Below are positions 1 through 4,330 of a stretch of DNA of 23,836 nucleotides, in pieces; positions within the stretch are counted from its first letter, which is position 1; the number at the start of each line of letters is the position of its first letter. The stretch is taken from positions 1 to 23,836 of the forward strand of contig DATFUR010000017.1 of NCBI GenBank assembly GCA_035260725.1, given 5' to 3'. The DNA comes from DASRFS01 sp035260725. Its GTDB lineage: Bacteria > Patescibacteriota > Microgenomatia > Levybacterales > UBA12049. The position numbers and the translations under genes were made by a program. The notes under the pieces were generated by a model that had not been told where the DNA came from, made no database searches, and was given only the letters and a program-made list of their open reading frames with translations.

Positions 1-14
1 CTTTAAAATTCATT

Positions 15-539
15 TCAGTTCATTTTTTGAAGATTCCAAGTTTTTACTACAAAATGCAAAGCTAAACCTGGACCAATTCCTGGAGCTATTGAATCAAAAA
101 TATCCGGATATTGAAGGTGAATGCGCTGCTTCTCTTCTTCATTAAATTTCACGAGAATCAAGGCCGCCAGGACCTTTATATTTTGAGTTCTTGCCAAAGC
201 ATATGCCCTCTCTTCAAAAGCTTCTAGGGGGCCAACGTAAAAACTCCGTCCCAAATCCGTGAAACGGTCTGTAAAAATAGCTGACAATTCTTCCCTGCTG
301 CCTTCAAAGTTCGCCGGAACAAGCAAAGATTTTAGTCTTTTTCCATCGTATCCGATTAAACAAATTGCCTGCGTATTATATTGACTAGCATCTTCGCTAT
401 ATGTCTCTCTCTCGAGTACATTTTTGTATTTCCGAGGTACATTGAGGTCTAAGATGCCCTTTGCCCAAAATCTGGAATCCTGAACTCCTGATTCTAATAT
501 GCGGTCGTGGACTTCACTGAATACGGTTCTTTCTTTCAT
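15..539 (-). CDS. Hypothetical protein, 174 aa
   Basis: I do not recognise this protein. It is soluble-looking, with no signal peptide or membrane segment and mixed charge. A C-terminal glycine/proline stretch (APGIGPGLALHF) precedes the end. The reading frame extends upstream to an ATG at 575, but that start would lie inside the tRNA-Met terminator hairpin. I therefore start at the ATG at 539 (MKERTVFSEV), which lies one base after the transcription start predicted from a TAAAAT -10 box. That would make the mRNA leaderless. It lies just downstream of tRNA-Met on the same strand, separated by a terminator, so it is probably transcribed on its own. Being open throughout with ordinary codon use supports a real gene; the function is unknown. 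Confidence 0.7.
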   Translation of the reverse strand: MKERTVFSEVHDRILESGVQDSRFWAKGILDLNVPRKYKNVLERETYSEDASQYNTQAICLIGYDGKRLKSLLVPANFEGSREELSAIFTDRFTDLGRSFYVGPLEAFEERAYALARTQNIKVLAALILVKFNEEEKQRIHLQYPDIFDSIAPGIGPGLALHFVVKTWNLQKMN

Positions 540-546
540 GTGTTCG

Positions 547-552
547 ATTTTA
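547..552 (-). promoter_or_regulatory. -10 box for the gene at 15-539
   Basis: TAAAAT on the minus strand is placed so that +1 falls at about 540, one base before the ATG at 539. No convincing -35 hexamer is visible, and the box abuts the U-run of the tRNA terminator. Confidence 0.4.
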
Positions 553-555
553 CAA

Positions 556-587
556 TAAAAAACTCGCCAGCACAAAGCTTTGCGAGT
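556..587 (-). terminator. Rho-independent terminator after tRNA-Met
   Basis: On the minus strand, ACTCGC pairs with GCGAGT (562-567 with 582-587). The stem can extend inward through AAAG/CTTT, and a run of six U follows. It begins 3 nt after the tRNA discriminator base, so it most likely ends the tRNA-Met transcript. Confidence 0.75.
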
Positions 588-590
588 AAG

Positions 591-664
591 TACCAGGGGT
601 GAGATTCGAACTCACGACCGCAGGGATATGAATCCTGTGCTCTAACCAGCTGAGCTACCCTGGC
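591..664 (-). tRNA. tRNA-Met (CAT), elongator type
   Basis: A 74-nt cloverleaf can be folded by eye. Acceptor GCCAGGG pairs with CCCTGGT, including a G1-U72 wobble. The D-arm is GCTC/GAGC with the usual GG in the loop. The anticodon loop TTCATAT gives CAT, the T-arm GTGAG/CTCAC carries TTCGAAT, and the discriminator is A. CCA is not encoded. Position 31-39 is an A-C mismatch. The closed 1-72 position and the lack of three consecutive G-C pairs in the anticodon stem argue against an initiator. The loop resembles Bacillus elongator tRNA-Met. A lysidine-modified tRNA-Ile(CAT) cannot be excluded, but a UAU tRNA-Ile is also present in this window. Confidence 0.9.
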
Positions 665-672
665 GCGTGTTT

Positions 673-701
673 ATTCTATCAGTTGAACTAATGGTGGTCA
701 A
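673..701 (-). promoter_or_regulatory. Promoter of tRNA-Met
   Basis: TTGACC (696-701), a 17-bp spacer and TAGAAT (673-678) on the minus strand put +1 at about 666, two bases before the tRNA 5' end. It overlaps the oppositely directed promoter of the plus-strand tRNA-like gene over almost its full length. Confidence 0.75.
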
Positions 702-711
702 ATGTTATAAT
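683..711 (+). promoter_or_regulatory. Promoter of the initiator-like tRNA gene
   Basis: TTGAAC (683-688), a 17-bp spacer and TATAAT (706-711), with TG one base before the -10 box, form a near-consensus sigma-70 promoter. Predicted +1 is about 718, only 4 nt before the tRNA-like 5' end. This supports real transcription of the tRNA-like gene. Confidence 0.8.
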
Positions 712-721
712 TTTGAGCACA

Positions 722-790
722 TGCGGGGTAGTGTAGAGTGCACATGAGGCTCATAATCTCATAGGTCGGGCGCAACTCCCGACTCCGCAA
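722..790 (+). tRNA. Divergent, shortened initiator-like tRNA (CAT)
   Basis: A 69-nt cloverleaf can be drawn. Acceptor TGCGGGG pairs with CTCCGCA (722-728 with 783-789), and the D-stem is GTGT/GCAC with a loop of only five bases (735-739) lacking the GG pair. The anticodon stem TGAGG/TCTCA holds the loop CTCATAA, giving CAT. The variable loop is TAGG. The T-stem TCGGG/CCCGA has loop CGCAACT, where T54 and T55 are replaced although C56, A57 and A58 remain. The sequence recalls bacterial initiator tRNA (GCGGGG start, GCTCATAA, AGGTCG, CCGCAACA end), but U1-A72 replaces the usual C1xA72 mismatch and the GGG/CCC anticodon-stem signature is missing. The 3' end reads A-CA rather than ACCA. It may be a functional divergent initiator, a paralogue, or a tRNA-like regulatory leader for the gene that follows. 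Confidence 0.7.
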
Positions 791-801
791 CATATAAAAT
801 T

Positions 802-1011
802 ATGCCTGAAAGAAATTCACACAATTATTCAGACATTCTTGAAAACCCCAGAATAGAGAGCCGTCTCTTTAGCGCCCGCAAAGTAGTTGTAACTTCGCAA
901 GGAGTAAAAGAAGAATTACCAATGAGAGTATCCGATAGGCTAAAACGCTCTAAAGCGGCAAGAGGCACGATAAAAGCAATTTCTCTATTTGAAAAAGCTT
1001 TTATCGGTTAA
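802..1011 (+). CDS. Hypothetical protein, 69 aa
   Basis: This small, basic protein is unrecognised, with an Arg/Lys-rich C-terminal half (SDRLKRSKAARG, residues 44-55). Its ATG lies 12 nt after the initiator-like tRNA, so it probably shares that strong promoter. A TATAAA at 793-798 is too close to the ATG to place +1 cleanly. No Shine-Dalgarno sequence is visible. The tight tRNA-ORF linkage is notable. It could be a small RNA-binding or regulatory protein, but that is only a guess from charge. The chance of a spurious ORF is moderate. Confidence 0.5.
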   Translation: MPERNSHNYSDILENPRIESRLFSARKVVVTSQGVKEELPMRVSDRLKRSKAARGTIKAISLFEKAFIG

Positions 1012-1025
1012 ATTCCTCCCACACA

Positions 1026-1054
1026 TTGATTTTATTCTTACAAACTGTTATATT
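1026..1054 (+). promoter_or_regulatory. Promoter of the 110-aa gene at 1061
   Basis: TTGATT (1026-1031), 17 bp, TATATT (1049-1054). Predicted +1 is at about 1061, exactly the A of the ATG, so the transcript would be leaderless. Confidence 0.7.
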
Positions 1055-1060
1055 CCCCAA

Positions 1061-1393
1061 ATGCCTAAAGAAGTAGAAGCACCGGAAAGAGTACTGCACA
1101 CAAACTGGGAACCCAGGCCCTTAAGCTCGTTTTCAACCAGGCATCTACCGGAATTTTCCAATCACAAATATTCTGATTCTGAAGGATTTCAAGTTATGAG
1201 GCGAGAATTACCTCTTGTAAGAAAATGGATTACCTCATACACCCCGATAGAAGAAGTTGATGTTTTCGACGGAACAGTTATAGCTCACAGAATATTGACT
1301 CAAACCGGACGCGTCCAATCGCTAAAAGGCTCCAGAGCCGCGGATTTGGTGGCCAGAATCCGAAGAGGAAAAGTAACCGAGGCAGCTGTCTAA
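1061..1393 (+). CDS. Hypothetical protein, 110 aa
   Basis: This soluble small protein has no recognised domain. Its middle contains a conserved-looking core (VDVFDGTVIAHRILTQTG, about residues 68-85) followed by a basic tail. The frame is open from an ATG at 989, but that start overlaps the preceding gene and lies upstream of the promoter. The ATG at 1061 falls on the predicted transcription start and is chosen. The next gene has its own promoter 9 bp after the stop codon, so this is probably a one-gene unit. Confidence 0.65.
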   Translation: MPKEVEAPERVLHTNWEPRPLSSFSTRHLPEFSNHKYSDSEGFQVMRRELPLVRKWITSYTPIEEVDVFDGTVIAHRILTQTGRVQSLKGSRAADLVARIRRGKVTEAAV

Positions 1394-1401
1394 ACTCCCC
1401 A

Positions 1402-1430
1402 TTGACACCCCTAATTTTTCTTTGTACACT
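1402..1430 (+). promoter_or_regulatory. Promoter of the 279-aa gene at 1450
   Basis: TTGACA (1402-1407), 17 bp, TACACT (1425-1430). +1 is at about 1437. A mini-ORF at 1438 (Met-Ser-stop) would start on the first base or two of the transcript, with the real ATG 9 nt further on. Confidence 0.75.
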
Positions 1431-1449
1431 CATAAAAATGTCATAAAAC

Positions 1450-2289
1450 ATGACAGTCGAAACACTACCTTACCCGCTTCAAGGAGTTCACGAAAAACCT
1501 CCTCCCCTCTTTTCCCTAAAACCAACCTTATCGACCGAAGACATTAGGCAAATTGAGAGCCCGGAAACAGAAACTCTGGCACAAATAATAGAACAGGTTC
1601 ACCCGGACAGATCTGCATTTACGACAGTCAGAAGTTTAATAGACACAAATCATAAAGTATTAAGGCCTAGTCCTTTAATTCACGAGACTGATCCGTATGC
1701 AGTTATCGCTTTGGAAAGTCTCGCCCCACAATTGCTGCAGAGAGGAAGAATAATTATTCCCAGAACTCTTAAGGATAGGACAGAAGCAAGAATCGATGAG
1801 ACGAATACAAGAGAGTTCGTATGGCTTAACAATGAGATGCCGGAGTTGTATGTGAGGTATTTGGGAGTTGTTAATCTGGAGGAATTGAGATTAAGAACCA
1901 AGTTATCCCAAACAGGGATTGACGGAGTTATTTCCGATCTTACCCCAGTGGCACTAGAGTCTCTTGATAAAAATCCTGACTTTGTAGTGTGGGCCGGATC
2001 TGATTGGAAAAGCAAAGGAGTTCCCATGAGTGGCGCTTTGGGAGGAAAAGGAATTGAGCCTCATGTATCTTATTTTGGCTCTACACCACAAGGGGGTCCA
2101 TCTCTTTTTCTTAGGATAGGAAGTCATACGGGAGAAGGTTTACTATTTCAAAAAGGAAATAATGAAGCCAAATTTGATGGAGCTAAGATATCGAGAATCA
2201 TGTACTGGAGTACCGATCGGAAAGTAATGAAAGACACTCTGGGAGCTGCGGAAGCCTCTGCCTCCTTTATCAAAGGTCTAGTAAAATAA
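1450..2289 (+). CDS. Hypothetical protein, 279 aa
   Basis: I do not recognise a family. The protein has no membrane segment or signal peptide. The N-terminal third is proline-rich and probably extended. The C-terminal half is glycine-rich with several short GxGxx runs (SGALGGKGIEPHVSYFG, about residues 195-211, and IGSHTGEGLLF, about 223-233), suggesting a compact beta-rich domain. The ATG lies about 13 nt after the predicted +1 without a Shine-Dalgarno sequence. It converges with the FtsB-like gene and overlaps its end by 12 bp. An enzyme is possible, but no catalytic motif is assigned. Confidence 0.75.
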   Translation: MTVETLPYPLQGVHEKPPPLFSLKPTLSTEDIRQIESPETETLAQIIEQVHPDRSAFTTVRSLIDTNHKVLRPSPLIHETDPYAVIALESLAPQLLQRGRIIIPRTLKDRTEARIDETNTREFVWLNNEMPELYVRYLGVVNLEELRLRTKLSQTGIDGVISDLTPVALESLDKNPDFVVWAGSDWKSKGVPMSGALGGKGIEPHVSYFGSTPQGGPSLFLRIGSHTGEGLLFQKGNNEAKFDGAKISRIMYWSTDRKVMKDTLGAAEASASFIKGLVK

Positions 2290-2610
2290 ATCTAGCCATT
2301 TTTGCCAGTTGGGTTTTTTGACCTCTGTTTTTGGCTTTTCTTTTTGAGCAATTTGGGGAATTATGACTTCTTTCTCATCCGGTTTTGCCAAGAATAGCTT
2401 GTTTCTGGCTTCACTTTCTATGAATTCTTTAGTTTGTGTATAAGACAATTCCCCTTTTAATTTCTGGTTTCTTATTTTTTCCTCGTCCAGCCTTCTTTGC
2501 GCTTGGGTAATTAGATCTTTTTTGCTCCAAAGATCATAAATTGAGTGCGCAAGGCCATTTATTATGAGAAGAAGAATTACTATTGCGCCAAGATATAAAA
2601 CTTTTTTCAT
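2278..2610 (-). CDS. FtsB/DivIC-like septum formation initiator, 110 aa
   Basis: A short bitopic membrane protein: a basic N-terminus, one transmembrane helix (LYLGAIVILLLIINGLAHSI, about residues 5-24), then a coiled coil (about 32-70) rich in Glu/Lys/Gln. A conserved-looking segment (EFIESEARNKLFLAKPDEKEVIIP) follows, of the kind that ends the coiled coil in FtsB/DivIC proteins. In that family the protein links cytoplasmic and periplasmic parts of the divisome and helps recruit septal peptidoglycan synthesis. The tail is lysine/proline rich. The frame can be extended upstream to 2760, but that would cross the divergent promoters and overlap xerC. The ATG at 2610, 3 nt after the predicted +1, is preferred. 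Confidence 0.85.
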   Translation of the reverse strand: MKKVLYLGAIVILLLIINGLAHSIYDLWSKKDLITQAQRRLDEEKIRNQKLKGELSYTQTKEFIESEARNKLFLAKPDEKEVIIPQIAQKEKPKTEVKKPNWQKWLDLFY

Positions 2611-2619
2611 GCCGCTTAC

Positions 2620-2648
2620 AGTATATATATCTTTTTCTTTCTTGACTA
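2620..2648 (-). promoter_or_regulatory. Promoter of the FtsB-like gene
   Basis: Minus-strand TAGTCA (2643-2648), 17 bp, TATACT (2620-2625); +1 at about 2613, 3 nt before the ATG. Its -35 box lies on top of the -35 box of the divergent recombinase promoter. Confidence 0.6.
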
Positions 2649-2670
2649 CAGGCCGAGTAAGTAGTATTAT
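2642..2670 (+). promoter_or_regulatory. Promoter of the recombinase gene
   Basis: TTGACT (2642-2647), 17 bp, TATTAT (2665-2670). +1 is at about 2677, leaving a leader of about 4 nt before the ATG at 2681. Confidence 0.75.
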
Positions 2671-2680
2671 AGGCTCTCTT

Positions 2681-3541
2681 ATGAAGACAATTTCACTTCG
2701 TGGTGCCCACGAAGAATTTAAAAAATATCTAAAGGAAAAAAGCCATTCTGCGTCCACCATAATTGCCTACGGCAAGGATATAGACCAGTTGGTTACCTTT
2801 TTGGAGGCTCTTGCCAAGAATAGTCCTCACGAAACAACCAAGGAAGACATTCAGGCTTTCCTGGCTAAAATGACCAAAGAAGGTTATACTCCAAAATCGG
2901 TTTCCAGAAAAATAAATTCAACAAGAACCTTCTACAGATTCTTAAAAATTAACGAATATGTTACGGACGACCCTTCCCTTCTAATAGAACATCCGACATA
3001 TCATTTGGCGCCCCCGAGAATTCTGACTCCTACGGAATATAGGGCCCTTCGAGACGCTGCGAGAAACGATCCCAGGATGTACGCGGTTATAGAAATTTTG
3101 CTCCAAACAGGAGTTAGAATTGGAGAATTAGCAAATCTTAGACTCTCCGACATAACAAAGGACTCTCTTAAAATAGTACCCTTTGAAAAACACGCGGAAA
3201 GAACAGTTCCTCTTAACAGAAGAGCAAAGGAAGCTTTGGACAATTATTTAAAAACCAGAGCACAGACAAAAGACGACCACGTTTTTGTTACAAAGTCAGG
3301 CAAACCATTCTTAATAAGAAACATAAGAACCGCAATCGAGAGATACTTTAGACTTGCGGAAATAAAAACGGCCAAAGTAAACGATCTTCGCCACACTTTT
3401 GTCGCCCACCACTTAAAACACGGAGTATCACTATTGGTTTTGTCCAAAGTTTTGGGCCACAAGAGACTGTCTACAACGGAGCGATATCTTCAATTTATAG
3501 GGGAAAGAGCCAAAGAATCCCTAAGCCTCACCGAACTCTAA
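2681..3541 (+). CDS. xerC: XerC/XerD-type tyrosine recombinase, 286 aa
   Basis: It has an N-terminal SAM-like core-binding domain (about residues 7-92) and a C-terminal catalytic domain (about 115-280). The catalytic set is visible: R146 in TGVRIGEL, a candidate beta-hairpin lysine near K170, R237 in NDLRHTF, H260 in LGHKRL and the nucleophile Y269 in TTERYL. The usual first histidine of the HxxR motif is asparagine here (N234). Length matches XerC/D (about 300 aa). By family it resolves chromosome dimers at dif, and CPR genomes often carry a single Xer protein. No attachment-site pair or phage genes lie nearby, so a housekeeping role is more likely than an integrase. The frame is open further upstream, but the promoter at 2642-2670 fixes the start at 2681. 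The stop overlaps the next, convergent gene by 4 bp. Confidence 0.9.
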   Translation: MKTISLRGAHEEFKKYLKEKSHSASTIIAYGKDIDQLVTFLEALAKNSPHETTKEDIQAFLAKMTKEGYTPKSVSRKINSTRTFYRFLKINEYVTDDPSLLIEHPTYHLAPPRILTPTEYRALRDAARNDPRMYAVIEILLQTGVRIGELANLRLSDITKDSLKIVPFEKHAERTVPLNRRAKEALDNYLKTRAQTKDDHVFVTKSGKPFLIRNIRTAIERYFRLAEIKTAKVNDLRHTFVAHHLKHGVSLLVLSKVLGHKRLSTTERYLQFIGERAKESLSLTEL

Positions 3542-3915
3542 GATCTAGCTTGAGCAATAGAGGAAAGAAATTCTGCTGCTAACTCCTGCGCCTCTCTGGT
3601 ACCTGCCCAGCTCAGAGAAAGACTGTCTGCTCTTGAAATACTAAAATAAACTACTCCACCAATTATCTTATTATCTCGCCTGTCGGATACCAGTGTTGCT
3701 TCTTTTTTTACTCCGTCTTCTGTCTTTGTGACCCTTAACCTTCTGCTGAATTCGCCTTTAGTCTCTGAGCTTTGAGTTGAATAATCCATAGTATTAGCTG
3801 CTTCTATAAAAATTCTCCTGTTGGGGACAAGTGAAAAATCTATTAATGAATCGGCAATTGCACCGGCCTCCTTTAGGGTTAACCTTACTTCTTTTGGAGC
3901 TTCTTCGACTGCCAT
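3538..3915 (-). CDS. Hypothetical protein, 125 aa
   Basis: This small soluble protein has no family I recognise. The N-terminal half (KEVRLTLKEAGAIADSLIDF) looks helical. The second half has strand-like segments (IIGGVVYFSISRADSLSLSW), then a C-terminal helix rich in alanine. That is an alpha/beta pattern of about one domain. It has its own strong promoter and a leader of about 3 nt. It converges with the recombinase gene and shares 4 bp with its stop. Confidence 0.75.
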   Translation of the reverse strand: MAVEEAPKEVRLTLKEAGAIADSLIDFSLVPNRRIFIEAANTMDYSTQSSETKGEFSRRLRVTKTEDGVKKEATLVSDRRDNKIIGGVVYFSISRADSLSLSWAGTREAQELAAEFLSSIAQARS

Positions 3916-3924
3916 AACTTTGCA

Positions 3925-3953
3925 ATTAAAACATAAGGGGTTTTGCTTGTCAA
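3925..3953 (-). promoter_or_regulatory. Promoter of the 125-aa gene
   Basis: Minus-strand TTGACA (3948-3953), 17 bp, TTTAAT (3925-3930). +1 is at about 3918, 3 nt before the ATG at 3915, so the mRNA is nearly leaderless. Confidence 0.8.
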
Positions 3954-3964
3954 TGTCACGCCTG

Positions 3965-4117
3965 TTAAACCTGATCGACGCTATCGTGCCAGTACATTGC
4001 GGACTGCGATAATTTTTCTTCTTTTAAAGGTAGATTTCTGACTGCCTCGTGCATAACTCCACTTGCCATTGTTGAAACTACAAGACCCAGGATTTTATAT
4101 AAATAGACATAATACAT
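3965..4117 (-). CDS. Small hypothetical protein, 50 aa
   Basis: The frame is open from an ATG at 4189, 3 nt after the tRNA-Ile 3' end. An internal ATG at 4117 is preceded by AAGGAG with a 6-nt spacing, one of only two clear Shine-Dalgarno sites in the window, so I choose that start. The product begins with a short hydrophobic helix (YYVYLYKILGLVVSTMASGV), possibly a membrane anchor, followed by a polar tail. It is probably co-transcribed with tRNA-Ile and released by processing. Function is unknown, and a non-coding stretch remains possible. Confidence 0.45.
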   Translation of the reverse strand: MYYVYLYKILGLVVSTMASGVMHEAVRNLPLKEEKLSQSAMYWHDSVDQV

Positions 4118-4191
4118 AAAAATCTCCTTAATATTTTCTACTAAAGCGGGCTTGGAAGATAAATTCGATTCGTTTATTCTTTCTACCATAG

Positions 4192-4263
4192 TGCGTCTGC
4201 TTGGGATCGAACCAAGGACATCTACTTTATAAGAGTAGCGCTCTACCGCTGAGCTACAGACGC
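4192..4263 (-). tRNA. tRNA-Ile (TAT)
   Basis: A clean 72-nt cloverleaf: acceptor GCGTCTG/CAGACGC, D-arm GCTC/GAGC with loop AGCGGTA, anticodon stem CTACT/AGTAG with loop CTTATAA, variable loop ATGTC, T-arm CTTGG/CCAAG with TTCGATC, discriminator A, CCA not encoded. The anticodon at positions 34-36 is TAT, which reads AUA directly. Most bacteria read AUA with a CAT tRNA carrying lysidine made by TilS, so a genomic UAU tRNA-Ile is unusual. Confidence 0.9.
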
Positions 4264-4296
4264 AAAGTCAAACTTTGCAGCCGAGTTTGACTCGGC
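4262..4296 (-). repeat. Nested, mutually exclusive hairpins in the tRNA-Ile leader
   Basis: Three perfect pairings compete. GCAAAGT with ACTTTGC (4262-4268 with 4272-4278) includes the first two tRNA bases. GCCGAG pairs with CTCGGC (4280-4285 with 4291-4296). A 9-bp cross-pair joins AGTCAAACT (4266-4274) and AGTTTGACT (4284-4292). No U-run follows in either direction, so this is not a standard terminator. It may steer 5' processing of the tRNA. Confidence 0.6.
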
Positions 4297-4306
4297 GCGT
4301 GTAAGA

Positions 4307-4315
4307 ATTCTACCA
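4307..4315 (-). promoter_or_regulatory. Extended -10 promoter of tRNA-Ile
   Basis: Minus-strand TGG directly before TAGAAT (4307-4312) forms an extended -10 element. No good -35 is visible. +1 would be about 4300, giving a leader of about 37 nt that contains the nested hairpins. Confidence 0.45.
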
Positions 4316-4330
4316 GAAAGAAGATTTTTT

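Noticed and set aside
989..1060. Longer start of the 110-aa gene at 989
   Set aside because: It overlaps the end of the preceding gene and lies before the promoter at 1026-1054; the ATG at 1061 matches the predicted transcript start.
2564..2680. Upstream extension of the recombinase reading frame to 2564
   Set aside because: It would run through the FtsB-like start and both divergent promoters; the added residues do not fit the core-binding domain, and a near-consensus promoter places the start at 2681.
2611..2760. Upstream extension of the FtsB-like frame to 2760
   Set aside because: It overlaps the recombinase gene and lies upstream of the TATACT box; the membrane helix of the family begins right after the ATG at 2610.
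2681..3541. Phage or integron integrase
   Set aside because: No attachment sites, cassette array or phage genes adjoin; length and domain layout fit a chromosomal Xer protein.
4262..4296. Rho-independent terminator for the VirB4-like gene
   Set aside because: The hairpins lack a following U-run in either direction, and a tRNA begins immediately after them.
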